Source of the DNA: Burkholderiales bacterium
Lineage (GTDB): Bacteria; Pseudomonadota; Gammaproteobacteria; Burkholderiales; Burkholderiaceae_E
DNA: 64,000 bases
Direction of reading: 5' to 3'
Assembly: GCA_027487815.1 (NCBI GenBank)
Contig: JAIYCW010000009.1
Coordinates: forward strand, 1 to 64,000
Both the position numbers and the translations under genes were made by a program. The notes beneath the pieces are model-generated. The model ran no database searches. It worked only from the letters and a program-made list of their open reading frames with translations, and was not told the origin of the DNA. How positions within the stretch are numbered: the stretch's first letter is position 1; each line of letters starts with the position of its first letter. Shown here piece after piece: positions 46,338 through 56,179 of this stretch.

Positions 46338-47681
46338 ATGGCTAGCATTGAAATCAAGGTACCGGACATTGGCGACTTCAAGGAAGTGGAAGTCATCGAG
46401 CTGCTGGTCAAACCCGGCGATATGGTCAAGGCTGAACAAAGCCTGATCACGGTAGAGTCGGATAAGGCGTCCATGGAGATTCCGTCTTCAAGCGCAGGCA
46501 AGGTTATCGCGCTTAGTGTAAAGATTGGAGACAAGGTTGCTGAAGGGTCTGTAGTGCTGACGCTTGAGCCGATGGATGCCGAGGCCAGCACACCAGCTGC
46601 TTCACCGGCCCCTGCAGCACTTGCACCTGCTTCCATCGTAGCGCCCACACCGGCTCCCGCAGTCGTAGTGTCGGCCCCGGCGCCAATGCCAGCTCGTCCA
46701 CCGGCACCGGTCGAGCCAGTACCCGATGAGAATATTGTTAAGCCACATGCTTCGCCCTCGGTGCGCAAGTTTGCGCGCGAGCTTGGGGTTGACCTTTCGC
46801 GCGTGCGGGGCACCGGACCCAAGCAACGGATCACCCAGGATGATGTACAGGGGTTTGTGAAGAGCGTGATGAGTGGGGCAGGTGGCGGCGCTATAGCCAG
46901 TGCGCCACCGACTGACACCAGTGGCGCTGGCCTGGGCTTGATTGCCTGGCCGAAGGTGGATTTCGCCAAGTTTGGCCCGATTGAAGTCAAGCCCTTGCCG
47001 CGTATCAAGAAAATTTCAGGTGCAAATCTGCATCGCAATTGGGTCATGATTCCGCATGTCACCAATCATGAGGATGCTGACATTACCGATCTGGAAGCCT
47101 TCCGCGTGCAACTGAATGCGGAAAATGCCAAGAGCGGTGTGAAGCTCACCATGCTGGCCTTTTTGATCAAGGCTTGTGTTGCAGCGCTTAAGAAATTCCC
47201 CGAGTTCAATGCCTCGCTGGAGAGGTCGGCCGAAGGTGATCAGCTGGTGCTCAAGCAGTATTACCACATTGGTTTTGCTGCAGACACTCCCAATGGGCTG
47301 ATGGTGCCAGTGATCAAGGATGCGGACAAAAAAGGCATCTTCGACATTGCACGCGAAACGTCCGAACTTGCTGCCAAGGCACGCGACGGGAAACTCGCGC
47401 CAACCGAGATGCAAGGTGGCACTTTCTCAATTTCCAGCCTGGGCGGTATCGGCGGGACTTACTTCACCCCAATCATCAATGCACCGGAAGTGGCGATCCT
47501 TGGGGTGTGCCGCTCAACCAAGCAGCCAGTGTGGAATGAGACCAAGGGCAGCTTTGAGCCACGCTTGATCCTGCCTCTATCGTTGTCCTGGGATCATCGC
47601 GTGATTGATGGCGCTGCGGCTGCGCGGTTCAATGTGATGCTTGCGCAACTGCTGGCTGATATGCGCCGCATCATGCTTTGA
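46338..47681 (+). CDS. aceF: pyruvate dehydrogenase E2 (dihydrolipoyl acetyltransferase)
   Basis: The 447-residue E2 has one lipoyl domain (1-75; lysine in ESDKASMEIPSS), an Ala/Pro linker, a peripheral subunit-binding domain (SVRKFARELGVDLSRVRGTGPKQRITQDDV), a second linker and the catalytic acetyltransferase domain ending SLSWDHRVIDGAAAARF, which carries the active-site His. Many proteobacterial AceF proteins have two or three lipoyl domains; here only one is present, and E3 carries another. Confidence 0.98.
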   Translation: MASIEIKVPDIGDFKEVEVIELLVKPGDMVKAEQSLITVESDKASMEIPSSSAGKVIALSVKIGDKVAEGSVVLTLEPMDAEASTPAASPAPAALAPASIVAPTPAPAVVVSAPAPMPARPPAPVEPVPDENIVKPHASPSVRKFARELGVDLSRVRGTGPKQRITQDDVQGFVKSVMSGAGGGAIASAPPTDTSGAGLGLIAWPKVDFAKFGPIEVKPLPRIKKISGANLHRNWVMIPHVTNHEDADITDLEAFRVQLNAENAKSGVKLTMLAFLIKACVAALKKFPEFNASLERSAEGDQLVLKQYYHIGFAADTPNGLMVPVIKDADKKGIFDIARETSELAAKARDGKLAPTEMQGGTFSISSLGGIGGTYFTPIINAPEVAILGVCRSTKQPVWNETKGSFEPRLILPLSLSWDHRVIDGAAAARFNVMLAQLLADMRRIML

Positions 47682-47727
47682 ACTTGTGCCCCGTCCTGAG
47701 TACAACCTAGAAAACGAGCAAACGAAT

Positions 47728-49548
47728 ATGGCAAGTGTGGAAGTCAGAGTGCCTGACATTGGCGACTTCAAAGAGGTCGAGGTGATTGAGCTGTTGGTCA
47801 AACCTGGAGATATGGTCAAGGCCGAGCAAAGCCTGATCACTGTGGAGTCCGATAAGGCCTCCATGGAGATTCCCTCTTCAAAAGCGGGCAAGGTAATTGC
47901 GCTGGCAGTGAAGATCGGCGATAAGGTCGCCGAGGGTTCTGTGGTGTTGACACTTGAAGAGTTGGAGGCCACAGGCCAGGCTTCTGTGGCTCAGGGTCCT
48001 GCAGCGCCTGCTGCTGCACCAGTTGCTGCATCAGTTGCTGCGGTTCCAACGACCCCGACACCTGCGGCACCTGCAATAGCAAGTGCGGCCGCCGCAGGCT
48101 ATACCGGGGCGGTGGATCTGAAGTGCGACATGCTGGTGCTTGGCGCGGGCCCTGGAGGGTATTCGGCAGCATTTCGCGCAGCCGACTTGGGCATGCAAAC
48201 TGTTTTGGTAGAGCGCTACGCTACGCTGGGTGGAGTGTGTCTGAATGTGGGCTGCATTCCATCGAAGGCGCTCTTGCATACCGCAGCTGTGATTGATGAA
48301 ACCCGTGCCATGTCGGCGCACGGCATTACGTTTGGCGAGCCGCAGATCGATCTTGATGTATTGCGGGGCTGGAAGAATAAGGTGATCGGCAAACTCACCG
48401 GTGGCCTGGCTGGCATGGCCAAGGCTCGCAAGGTGACTACGGTGCGTGGGATAGGTGAGTTTATTGATGCCCATCATGTGCGGGTGAGTCTCACCGAAGG
48501 CACTGGTCAGCAAACGACCGGCAAGAGTCAGGTGATTCGCTTTGAGCAAGCGGTGATTGCAGCGGGCTCGCAGGCGGTACGCTTGCCGTTTTTGCCGCAA
48601 GACTCCCGGATTGTGGATTCCACAGGTGCCTTGTTATTGGAGCGCAAGCCCAAGCGCATGCTGGTGATCGGCGGCGGCATTATCGGCCTGGAAATGGGCA
48701 CGGTGTACAGCACGCTTGGAGCCCGGTTGGATGTGGTGGAAATGCTGGATGGCCTGATGCAGGGCGCGGATCGCGATCTGGTCAAGGTCTGGCAGAAGTT
48801 CAATGAGAAGCGCTTTGATCACATCATGCTCAAGACCAAAACCACCAAGGCTGAAGCTACGCCTGAGGGCATCAAGGTTTGGTTTGAAGGCGAGGGCGCG
48901 CCTCAGGAACCGCAACTCTATGACATGGTGCTGCAGTCGGTTGGTCGTACACCGAACGGTAACAAGGTCGGCGCTGCCAACGCTGGCGTTGCAGTGAGTG
49001 AGCGCGGGTTTATTCCGGTGGACAAGCAGATGCGCACCAATGTGCCCCATATCTTTGCGATTGGTGACCTCGTTGGTCAACCAATGCTTGCGCACAAGGC
49101 GGTTCATGAAGCGCATGTGGCCGCTGAAGCAGCTGCTGGCCACAAGGCCTACTTTGATGCACGAGTGATTCCATCCGTGGCTTACACCGATCCCGAAATT
49201 GCGTGGGTGGGTCTTACCGAAGAGCAGGCGAAGCTCGAAGGCATCAAAGTTGAAAAGGGCTTGTTCCCTTGGGCGGCGTCCGGGCGAGCGATTGCCAATG
49301 GACGAGACGAGGGCTTCACCAAACTACTGTTTGACCCGCAAACGCATCGGATCGTTGGTGGCGGTATGGTCGGCACCCATGCGGGCGATATGATCGGCGA
49401 GGTGGCTTTGGCCATTGAAATGGGCGCCGATGCAGTGGATATCGGCAAGACGATTCATCCGCACCCGACGCTGGGCGAGTCGATTGGCATGGCTGCTGAG
49501 GCGTTTGAAGGTGTTTGCACCGATCTTCCTCCTGTAAAGAAGCGCTGA
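47728..49548 (+). CDS. lpdA: pyruvate dehydrogenase E3 (dihydrolipoyl dehydrogenase) with N-terminal lipoyl domain
   Basis: The 606-residue flavoprotein reoxidises the E2 lipoamide. Residues 1-78 are a lipoyl domain nearly identical to that of AceF, with its lysine in ESDKASMEIPSS. After an Ala/Pro linker comes the E3 proper: FAD motif MLVLGAGPGGYSAAFRAAD, redox pair GGVCLNVGCIPS, NAD site VIGGGIIGLEMG and the C-terminal HPHPTLGES with the catalytic His. Lipoyl-E3 fusions are known in beta- and gammaproteobacteria. I use ATG 47728, the start of the lipoyl domain. Confidence 0.97.
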   Translation: MASVEVRVPDIGDFKEVEVIELLVKPGDMVKAEQSLITVESDKASMEIPSSKAGKVIALAVKIGDKVAEGSVVLTLEELEATGQASVAQGPAAPAAAPVAASVAAVPTTPTPAAPAIASAAAAGYTGAVDLKCDMLVLGAGPGGYSAAFRAADLGMQTVLVERYATLGGVCLNVGCIPSKALLHTAAVIDETRAMSAHGITFGEPQIDLDVLRGWKNKVIGKLTGGLAGMAKARKVTTVRGIGEFIDAHHVRVSLTEGTGQQTTGKSQVIRFEQAVIAAGSQAVRLPFLPQDSRIVDSTGALLLERKPKRMLVIGGGIIGLEMGTVYSTLGARLDVVEMLDGLMQGADRDLVKVWQKFNEKRFDHIMLKTKTTKAEATPEGIKVWFEGEGAPQEPQLYDMVLQSVGRTPNGNKVGAANAGVAVSERGFIPVDKQMRTNVPHIFAIGDLVGQPMLAHKAVHEAHVAAEAAAGHKAYFDARVIPSVAYTDPEIAWVGLTEEQAKLEGIKVEKGLFPWAASGRAIANGRDEGFTKLLFDPQTHRIVGGGMVGTHAGDMIGEVALAIEMGADAVDIGKTIHPHPTLGESIGMAAEAFEGVCTDLPPVKKR

Positions 49549-49668
49549 ACTCAGGGAAAGCCCTATTGGGCCCAGGGCCCTAAAACCCTACGGGCGAGAA
49601 TACAATCGCGCTCGGAGGGTTTCTCGAGTGTGAGGTGCCCGGGTCGGTTTAACTATTCAGGAGAGAAA

Positions 49669-50748
49669 ATGACACGTCGTGCATTTGTACAGTCGGCAGG
49701 TATGGCCGGTATCTTGGCAGCAGGTGTAGCGCCTGCCGTGCATGCCCAGGCGGCGGTACGCTGGCGTTTGTCGTCGAGCTTCCCCAAGGCGCTCGACACG
49801 ATTTATGGCGGCGCTGAAGTGTTCGCCAAAGCAGTGAATCAGATGTCGGGTGGCAAGTTTGTGATCTCGGTCCATGCTGCGGGCGAAATCACGCCAGCGT
49901 TTGGTGTGGTGGATGCGATTCAGCAAGGCTCGATCGAGGCTGCACACACAGCGCCTTACTACTTCTTCGGTAAGGACGAAACCTTTGCTTTGGGTTGCGC
50001 AATTCCTTTCGGATTGAATAGCCGCCAAATGAACGCCTGGGTGTTTGAGGGCAATGGTTACAACCTGATGGCCGAGTTCTACCGTAATTTCAACATCAAG
50101 CACTTTGCAATGGGTAACACCGGTGTGCAAATGGGCGGCTGGTTCCGCAAGGAAATCAAGTCGCTCGCCGACATGCGCGGCGTGAAGTTCCGTATTGGCG
50201 GCTTTGGTGGTCGGGTGCTCGAGCGCATCGGCGTGGTGCCACAAAACATCCCCGGTGGCGAGATCTATTCGGCGCTGGAAAAAGGCACGATCGATGCAGC
50301 CGAATGGGTTGGCCCCTACGATGACCAGAAGCTGGGCTTTAACAAGGTTGCTCCCAACTATCACTTCCCTGGTTTCTGGGAAGGCGGCCCGCAGCTTGAT
50401 CTTTACATCAACACCCGTGCATACGATGCGCTTTCCTCTGAGAACAAGGCGATTGTTGAAGCGGCCGCTTCCTTGGCGCACGTCGACATGCAATCGAAGT
50501 ACGACGGTCGTAATCCGGCAGCATTGCGTCAGCTGGTTGGCAGCGGTACCAAATTGGTCCGCTTCCCCAAGGATGTGATGGACGCGGCTTTCAAGGAAGC
50601 CATGGCCTACTACTCCGAGCTGAGCGATAAAAACGCGAACTGGAAGAAGGTTTATGCCGACTATGCCAAGTTCCGTGGCGAGCAAAACGTATGGTTCCGC
50701 ATTGCTGAAGCCGCGTTTGATGATTTCATGCAGCAACAGCGTTTCTAA
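49669..50748 (+). CDS. TRAP transporter solute-binding protein (DctP type)
   Basis: The 359-residue periplasmic receptor carries a twin-arginine-type signal (TRRAFVQSAGMAGILAAGVAPAVHA). The DctP fold includes YGGAEVFAKAVNQMSGGKFVISVH, GNTGVQMGGWFRKEIKSLADMRGVKFRIGG and the ligand-binding AAEWVGPYDDQ. The type resembles the receptors of TAXI-independent TRAP systems for 2-oxoacids or mannitol-like ligands, and the WVGPYDDQ block recalls alpha-keto-acid receptors; this is inference. AGGAGAG precedes ATG 49669. The DctQ and DctM genes are on the other strand (51317-53350). Confidence 0.93.
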   Translation: MTRRAFVQSAGMAGILAAGVAPAVHAQAAVRWRLSSSFPKALDTIYGGAEVFAKAVNQMSGGKFVISVHAAGEITPAFGVVDAIQQGSIEAAHTAPYYFFGKDETFALGCAIPFGLNSRQMNAWVFEGNGYNLMAEFYRNFNIKHFAMGNTGVQMGGWFRKEIKSLADMRGVKFRIGGFGGRVLERIGVVPQNIPGGEIYSALEKGTIDAAEWVGPYDDQKLGFNKVAPNYHFPGFWEGGPQLDLYINTRAYDALSSENKAIVEAAASLAHVDMQSKYDGRNPAALRQLVGSGTKLVRFPKDVMDAAFKEAMAYYSELSDKNANWKKVYADYAKFRGEQNVWFRIAEAAFDDFMQQQRF

Positions 50749-50754
50749 GAGCGC

Positions 50755-50772
50755 AGCGGCCTTCGGGCCGCT
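50755..50772 (+). other. UUCG-capped hairpin after the TRAP receptor gene
   Basis: AGCGGCC and GGCCGCT pair around a TTCG loop, a very stable tetraloop, 6 bases after the stop. There is no T run, so it may protect the mRNA 3' end ahead of the terminator at 50787. Confidence 0.65.
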
Positions 50773-50786
50773 TGCCTGAAGATTCG

Positions 50787-50812
50787 AACCCCGCCTGATG
50801 CGGGGTTTTTTT
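50787..50812 (+). terminator. Rho-independent terminator after the TRAP receptor gene
   Basis: Perfect stem AACCCCGC / GCGGGGTT with a CTGAT loop and a seven-T run. The convergent gene ends at 50826. Confidence 0.92.
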
Positions 50813-50825
50813 AACTCGTAACCTT

Positions 50826-51320
50826 TTAGCGCCCGCTCAGGTAGCGCGCGATGGTTTGATCGACGATCAGTTGCGCGCGTTTGGCGATAGCCGGATCACC
50901 GCAATAGAAGGTCACCATCTTCAGGCCCTGCCCGCGGGTGTACAGGCGAGGCACAAACAGCCAAGTCAATCCAGGGACTTGTATCAGTTTGGCATGCACC
51001 AAGTCGCGGTGGGCGACCTTCTTGGGCCAAAGCCAGGTTTGCTCAATACCCTCGCTATCGACTCGTACCTTGCTGACCCGCAGTTGCCAGGCCAAGGGCA
51101 CGATGACCACAAGGGCTGCCAGGGACCATCCAAACAGGGGGTTGCTCCAGACACTCGCTCCGAATCGCCCGGATGCAAGCAGCCAAACCATCCAGAAGCA
51201 AAGGGCTATGGCCAACGCCATGCCTGCGAACCGCATCCACGGCAGGTAGGCGTACCCCTCAATTACTTCGCTGCTCTGCCCATCGACAGATGTCGATGAT
51301 GCGGGGCCCGGTAACGTCAT
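50826..51320 (-). CDS. small membrane protein, PH-domain-like (bPH/YdbS-type), function unknown
   Basis: The 164-residue protein has two transmembrane helices (about 30-50, FAGMALAIALCFWMVWLLASG, and about 62-80). The following part (KVRVDSEGIEQTWLWPKKVAHRDLVHAKLIQVPGLTW) resembles the PH-like beta-barrel of bacterial membrane proteins related to YdbS. Ligand and role are unknown. Its start overlaps the DctM stop by four bases, so it is the last gene of the TRAP membrane operon. Confidence 0.65.
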   Translation of the reverse strand: MTLPGPASSTSVDGQSSEVIEGYAYLPWMRFAGMALAIALCFWMVWLLASGRFGASVWSNPLFGWSLAALVVIVPLAWQLRVSKVRVDSEGIEQTWLWPKKVAHRDLVHAKLIQVPGLTWLFVPRLYTRGQGLKMVTFYCGDPAIAKRAQLIVDQTIARYLSGR

Positions 51321-52786
51321 TCCTTTTTGAACAGGCTGTTGGCGTCGAAATCGTCGCGTTTTTTGTTGTCTGACTCAGGCACTTCGATGTTGACCTTATC
51401 CAGATCAATCTTGACTTCTTTATCGAGAAACGAAGTCACGGTTTGCGGGAAGAAGATCACTACGGCGACCAGTATAATTTGCATGATCACCCAGGGGATC
51501 GAGCCCAAATAGATATCGCGCGATTCCACCTTCTTGATCAGCCGGCCTTCCTTGAAAAGCGTGTCTGAAATGCCGCGTAAGTAAAACAGCGCAAACCCAA
51601 AAGGCGGGTGCATGAAGCTGGTCTGCAAATTTACGCACAGTAGCACTCCGAACCAAATGAGATTGATATCGAGTTTGACAGCTGCGGGGACCAACATTGG
51701 CACAACGATGAATGCGATCTCGAAAAAGTCGAGGAAAAAGGCGAGGAAGAAAACGGCTATGTTTACCGCGATCAGGAATCCGGTCTGGCCACCGGGCAGA
51801 CTGCTCAGATGATGTTCCACCCACAAAGCACCATCGACGCCTTGGAAAACAAGTGAGAACACCCGAGAGCCGATCAGGATAAACACCACCATCGCGGTGA
51901 GTCGCATGGTGGCCACCATGGCGTCCCACAACAGCTTCTTTGACAGGGAGCCGCTGTAGGCGGCAAGCAGGATGGCTCCGACAACGCCCATGGCTCCAGC
52001 TTCGGTGGGTGTGGCCAGAGCGGTGTTCATGCCAGGCAACCCGCCCATCGAACCCAGAACAATGAAGATCAACGCAGCCGATGGAATGATGCCGCGCAAG
52101 CATTTCTTCCACAGCGCCCAACCTTGCAGGGTTCGGGCTTCCTTGGGCACTGCTGGCAAGTCGGCAGGCCGCAGTCGGGACAGGAGGAAGGTATAAAGCG
52201 CGAACAGGGCGATCTGCAAAAGCGAGGGGCCCCACGCGCCTTTGTACATATCACCCACGGGTTTACCGAGCTGGTCGGCGAGCACCACCAAGACTAATGA
52301 AGGCGGGACCAGTTGGGTAATCGTGCCCGAGGCGGCGAGTACACCTGTGCTGTAGCGCATGTTGTAGCCATAGCGCACCATCACGGGCAGGGAGATCAGC
52401 GCCATCGCAATGACCTGGCCTGCCACCGTGCCGGTGATCGCCCCGAGGATGAAGCCCACGAGGATCACCGAGTATCCCAATCCGCCACGTATCGGGCCAA
52501 ACAACTGCCCCATGGAATCGAGCATGTCTTCGGCCAACCCGCATTTCTCGAGAATCGCCCCCATGAGGGTGAAAAACGGGATCGCCAATAACAACTCATT
52601 GGACAGAATGCCGAAGATTGAAATCGGTAAATTGGCCATAAATGCTGGTGGGAACCAGCCCATGCTGATTGCAAAAAAGCCGCTTCCCAGCCCCAGTGCC
52701 GCCAGAGAAAATGCGACCGGAAATCCGATCAGCATGATGATGACCAAGCCAGCAAACATCACCGGCGCAAAATTTTCCATTTCCAT
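51317..52786 (-). CDS. TRAP transporter large membrane subunit (DctM)
   Basis: The 489-residue 12-helix transporter subunit of the ion-transporter superfamily couples sodium entry to uptake of the ligand delivered by the DctP receptor. It includes the conserved NFAPVMFAGLVIIMLIGFPVAFSL start, LGAITGTVAGQVIAMALISLPVMVRYGYN and NLQTSFMHPPFGFALFYLRG. The C-terminal about 40 residues are hydrophilic. It starts 24 bases after dctQ. Confidence 0.95.
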   Translation of the reverse strand: MEMENFAPVMFAGLVIIMLIGFPVAFSLAALGLGSGFFAISMGWFPPAFMANLPISIFGILSNELLLAIPFFTLMGAILEKCGLAEDMLDSMGQLFGPIRGGLGYSVILVGFILGAITGTVAGQVIAMALISLPVMVRYGYNMRYSTGVLAASGTITQLVPPSLVLVVLADQLGKPVGDMYKGAWGPSLLQIALFALYTFLLSRLRPADLPAVPKEARTLQGWALWKKCLRGIIPSAALIFIVLGSMGGLPGMNTALATPTEAGAMGVVGAILLAAYSGSLSKKLLWDAMVATMRLTAMVVFILIGSRVFSLVFQGVDGALWVEHHLSSLPGGQTGFLIAVNIAVFFLAFFLDFFEIAFIVVPMLVPAAVKLDINLIWFGVLLCVNLQTSFMHPPFGFALFYLRGISDTLFKEGRLIKKVESRDIYLGSIPWVIMQIILVAVVIFFPQTVTSFLDKEVKIDLDKVNIEVPESDNKKRDDFDANSLFKKE

Positions 52787-52810
52787 GATTAGGTCCGGTG
52801 CGTGTGTCGC

Positions 52811-53350
52811 TTACTGAAGCGGCTTTTCATAATTGGTGGACATGGCGTATTCGCCACGCAGAAAGCCGATGCGCTTGATAATCTCGCTCAAGCCTTGCAG
52901 GGTGAGCAGCCCAAAGCCCAGCGGCAACAACATCATTGCGGGCCAGCGAACCAGGCCACCTGCATTCGAAGACATTTCGCCGCTTGATAACATTTTGGTA
53001 AACAAGGGCCAGCTCAGATACACAAGCAACATGCAGATCGGCAGCAAGAAAACAAACAGGCCAAACAGATCCACCATAACTTGGCGCCGCGTGCTTAGTC
53101 GCCCGTAAATGATGTCAACCCGAACATGTTCGTTGAGCTTCAACACCACTGAAGCGCCCAGCATGGAAACTGCCGCGAACAAGTACCACTGAATCTCCAG
53201 CCAGGCGTTGGAGCTCATGGAAATGCCGTAGCGGATGAAGGCATTACCCGCGCAAATCAGCGCTGCGGCCAGCACAAACACGGAGCACAGCTGTCCCAAG
53301 GCAGTGTTTACCGAATCAATCAATTCGGCCAGGCGATAAATCGGCTTCAA
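52811..53350 (-). CDS. TRAP transporter small membrane subunit (DctQ)
   Basis: The 179-residue protein has four membrane helices: residues about 17-37 (LCSVFVLAAALICAGNAFIRY), 46-66 (WYLFAAVSMLGASVVLKLNEHVRVDI), and two more near 92-112 and 135-155. The LKLNEHVRVDII block is the DctQ hallmark. It binds DctM to make the membrane part of the transporter. The receptor gene is on the opposite strand beyond DctM, which is unusual for a TRAP operon. Confidence 0.93.
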   Translation of the reverse strand: MKPIYRLAELIDSVNTALGQLCSVFVLAAALICAGNAFIRYGISMSSNAWLEIQWYLFAAVSMLGASVVLKLNEHVRVDIIYGRLSTRRQVMVDLFGLFVFLLPICMLLVYLSWPLFTKMLSSGEMSSNAGGLVRWPAMMLLPLGFGLLTLQGLSEIIKRIGFLRGEYAMSTNYEKPLQ

Positions 53351-53491
53351 AGTAAAGGCTCCAGCGGAGGGCGGTCAGGGCGTTTGGTCACCCCGGCCCG
53401 TTTAGTTGTCAGGACCTACCGCGGCAGTCTACTGAAATGCTGCAGTGCATCCAATTAGGGATATCCCTTCCAGCATCGTGGTTTGTTGGGA

Positions 53492-54886
53492 TCAGCTCAA
53501 ACGCTGGCGCGCAGCCGCGACCGCGGCGAGTACCTGAGCCGGAGCGGTGCCGCCCGGATGTGATCGAGAGGCTACTGAGCCTTCCAGTTGCAGTACCTCG
53601 AACACGTCGGCATCAATCGAGGGGTGGAATCCTTGCAAAACGGCCAGGCTAAGCTGCGATAGATCAACACCCGCGTTCTGGGCATGGCGCACAGCCGCAC
53701 CAACCGCTTCATGGGCATCCCGAAACGGCAGCCCTTTGCGAACGAGGTAATCCGCTAGATCGGTGGCGGTGGAAAATCCTTCAAACGCGGCCTGGCGCAT
53801 CCGATCAGCCTTGACCTCAACGCCCAGCATCATGTCGGCAAAGATGCGCAAGGTAGCCTGCAAGGTGTCGACCGTGTCAAAGAGCGGCTCCTTGTCCTCT
53901 TGATTGTCCTTGTTGTAGGCCAGGGGCTGGCCTTTCATGAGAGTGAGCAAGCCAATTAGATGCCCGGTCACCCGACCAGTCTTGCCACGCGCGAGCTCAG
54001 GCACATCAGGGTTTTTTTTCTGCGGCATAATCGACGAACCCGTGCAATACCGATCTGGCAGATCGATGAACCCAACTCGGGCAGACATCCAGATGATCAG
54101 CTCTTCCGATAGGCGCGAGATGTGGGTCATGATTAAAGCGCCAGCCGCGCAAAACTCAATCGCAAAGTCGCGATCACTGACTGCATCCAAAGAATTGGCC
54201 GCAATCGCGTCAAATCCAAGTAACTCTGCGACCATGGCCCGGTCAATTGGATACGAGGTTCCGGCAAGAGCTGCAGCTCCCAAGGGCAGGCGATTCACCC
54301 GCTTGCGGCAATCCACCAATCGCTCGGCATCGCGGGCAAACATTTCCACATAGGCCATCAGATGGTGGCCAAAGGTCACTGGCTGGGCAACCTGCAAATG
54401 GGTAAAGCCCGGCATGATGGTTGCGCAATGCTTCTCGGCTTGTTCAATCAGGCTGAGCTGCAGTTCGCGCAGCAAGCCAATCAAGGTGTCGATTTCGCCC
54501 CGCAGCCATAGCCGGATATCGGTAGCTACCTGATCATTGCGAGAGCGTGCAGTGTGGAGTCGTTTGCCGGCGTCGCCGACCAGATCGGTGAGGCGGCGCT
54601 CTATATTGAGATGAACATCTTCCAGGTCAATGGACCATTGGAAGCGGCCGCTTTCAATTTCGCTTGCGATTTGCTGCATGCCGCGCTCGATATCCGCACG
54701 ATCCTGAGCGCTGATTACGCCAACCTTGGCCAGCATCACGGCATGGGCCAGCGATCCCTGGATATCCACCCGCGCCAGGCGCTTATCGAAATCCACCGAG
54801 GCAGTGTAGCGTTTAACCAACTCCGAGACGGGTTCCGAGAAGCGCGCGGACCATGCGTGGGCTTTTCTGGCGAATTGATCTGTCAT
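53492..54886 (-). CDS. argH: argininosuccinate lyase
   Basis: The 464-residue enzyme splits argininosuccinate into arginine and fumarate. Motifs are the [11 protein letters not shown] stretch, [17 protein letters not shown] and the signature [12 protein letters not shown] with the catalytic serine. I use ATG 54886; an upstream start at 54961 would add 25 residues without similarity. It is divergent from the AlgZ-like kinase gene, the same neighbours as in the argH-algZ-algR-hemC locus of Pseudomonas aeruginosa. Confidence 0.98.
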   Translation of the reverse strand: MTDQFARKAHAWSARFSEPVSELVKRYTASVDFDKRLARVDIQGSLAHAVMLAKVGVISAQDRADIERGMQQIASEIESGRFQWSIDLEDVHLNIERRLTDLVGDAGKRLHTARSRNDQVATDIRLWLRGEIDTLIGLLRELQLSLIEQAEKHCATIMPGFTHLQVAQPVTFGHHLMAYVEMFARDAERLVDCRKRVNRLPLGAAALAGTSYPIDRAMVAELLGFDAIAANSLDAVSDRDFAIEFCAAGALIMTHISRLSEELIIWMSARVGFIDLPDRYCTGSSIMPQKKNPDVPELARGKTGRVTGHLIGLLTLMKGQPLAYNKDNQEDKEPLFDTVDTLQATLRIFADMMLGVEVKADRMRQAAFEGFSTATDLADYLVRKGLPFRDAHEAVGAAVRHAQNAGVDLSQLSLAVLQGFHPSIDADVFEVLQLEGSVASRSHPGGTAPAQVLAAVAAARQRLS

Positions 54887-54967
54887 AATTAAAAGAGTAG
54901 AAATTTCAAGGAGTTCCCGCCGATTTAGCAGCCTGAGCATGAGGTCTGGAAACTCCTGCATGGGCTG

Positions 54968-56179
54968 ATGGTGGTGGCGAATTATAAGTTGAGCGAGTCC
55001 AACCCAGCCGTTTCAGACACCGTAGGCGTGTCTCCTGCACTGCCCTTGCCCTCCGGCTCAGCGGCGGCTGGCGCTGCGTCACAGCTCGCAGCCGGCGAGG
55101 AGGCGGCCCAAAAACGCCGCAATGTGGATGGAGCCAAGGGGCCGATACTGCCCGATTGCTGTAATCCTTATGTGCTGATTCGTATTCTGCTGCCGCTGCA
55201 TGCATTGGCCTTGGTGGCGGCATTTACCGCAAGCTCGGGCTGGCCCGGGTTTATCCAGCGCTTGCTGGATATTGTGATCGTGATGGAAGCCCCGTTGCTG
55301 GGCGCCTGTGTCTTGGTGTGCGCCGCGAGCAAGCGGGTCAATGGCTGGCCGCAGTTGTGGCAATGGATGTTTGGTATTGGACTGCCGATGACCCTGACGG
55401 GTGTGGTGGCGGCCGGGGTGCACCCGTTTGTAGCCAATCAGGAGGGCGACGCGGCTTTGCTGTACTGGACTTTTGGCCGGATGCTGATGGCTGGAGTGGT
55501 GGCTGCGCTGGTGATCGAGGTAATGCGGCTGCGTACCCGCGCCTTTTCGCCTTCCATCTCGGAGGCGAGGCTTCAGGCCCTCCAGGCAAGGATACGGCCG
55601 CACTTCTTGTTTAACAGCCTGAACACCGTCCTCGGCCTGATGCGCAGCGATCCGCGTCGCGCCGAGCAAACGCTTGAAAACCTTGCGGATCTCTTTCGGG
55701 TGTTCATGAAAGATACCCGCTCGCTGGTGCCGCTGGATGAAGAGGTGGTGTTGTGCCAGCAGTATCTTGCGATCGAGCAACTTCGCCTTGGAGAGCGATT
55801 GCGGGTGCGCTGGAAAATCGATCAAATGCCAGGCGATGCGCTCTTGCCCTCACTGCTGCTTCAACCGTTGATCGAGAACGCAGTGCATCACGGAATCGAG
55901 CCGCGCACCGAGCCAGGTGAGATCGAGATAACCTGTACCAGACCTGGCGACAGAGTGCGAGTGGAAGTTGTCAATCCTGTTGCGACCCAACCAAATCCCC
56001 GGGCAGGAAACCAAATGGCACTGTCCAATGTGCGGGAGCGCTTAATGCTGCTGTACGATATGGAGGGGCGTTTGGAAACCAGCGAGCAGGACGGTCAATT
56101 CCGCCTGTGGTTAGAAATTCCTTATAGACAAGAAAAGCGACGCAGAGATGTCAGACGCAATTTCGATCCTCATCGTTGA
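54968..56179 (+). CDS. LytS/AlgZ-type histidine kinase
   Basis: The 403-residue kinase has a low-complexity N-terminus (1-60), four or more helices (about 67-185) and a His_kinase domain of the LytS class: [22 protein letters not shown] with phosphoacceptor His212, then [17 protein letters not shown] as the N box and the closing [16 protein letters not shown]. It overlaps its regulator by 32 bases. AlgZ/FimS of Pseudomonas has the same layout and neighbours, so I call it AlgZ-like; conserved role is inference. The first about 60 residues may be over-extended. Confidence 0.9.
   Translation: MVVANYKLSESNPAVSDTVGVSPALPLPSGSAAAGAASQLAAGEEAAQKRRNVDGAKGPILPDCCNPYVLIRILLPLHALALVAAFTASSGWPGFIQRLLDIVIVMEAPLLGACVLVCAASKRVNGWPQLWQWMFGIGLPMTLTGVVAAGVHPFVANQEGDAALLYWTFGRMLMAGVVAALVIEVMRLRTRAFSPSISEARLQALQARIRPHFLFNSLNTVLGLMRSDPRRAEQTLENLADLFRVFMKDTRSLVPLDEEVVLCQQYLAIEQLRLGERLRVRWKIDQMPGDALLPSLLLQPLIENAVHHGIEPRTEPGEIEITCTRPGDRVRVEVVNPVATQPNPRAGNQMALSNVRERLMLLYDMEGRLETSEQDGQFRLWLEIPYRQEKRRRDVRRNFDPHR

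Noticed and set aside
46338-47960. Long direct repeat considered as a mobile element or assembly duplication
   Set aside because: The copies are the coding sequences of two lipoyl domains, differ at many silent positions and have no element ends.
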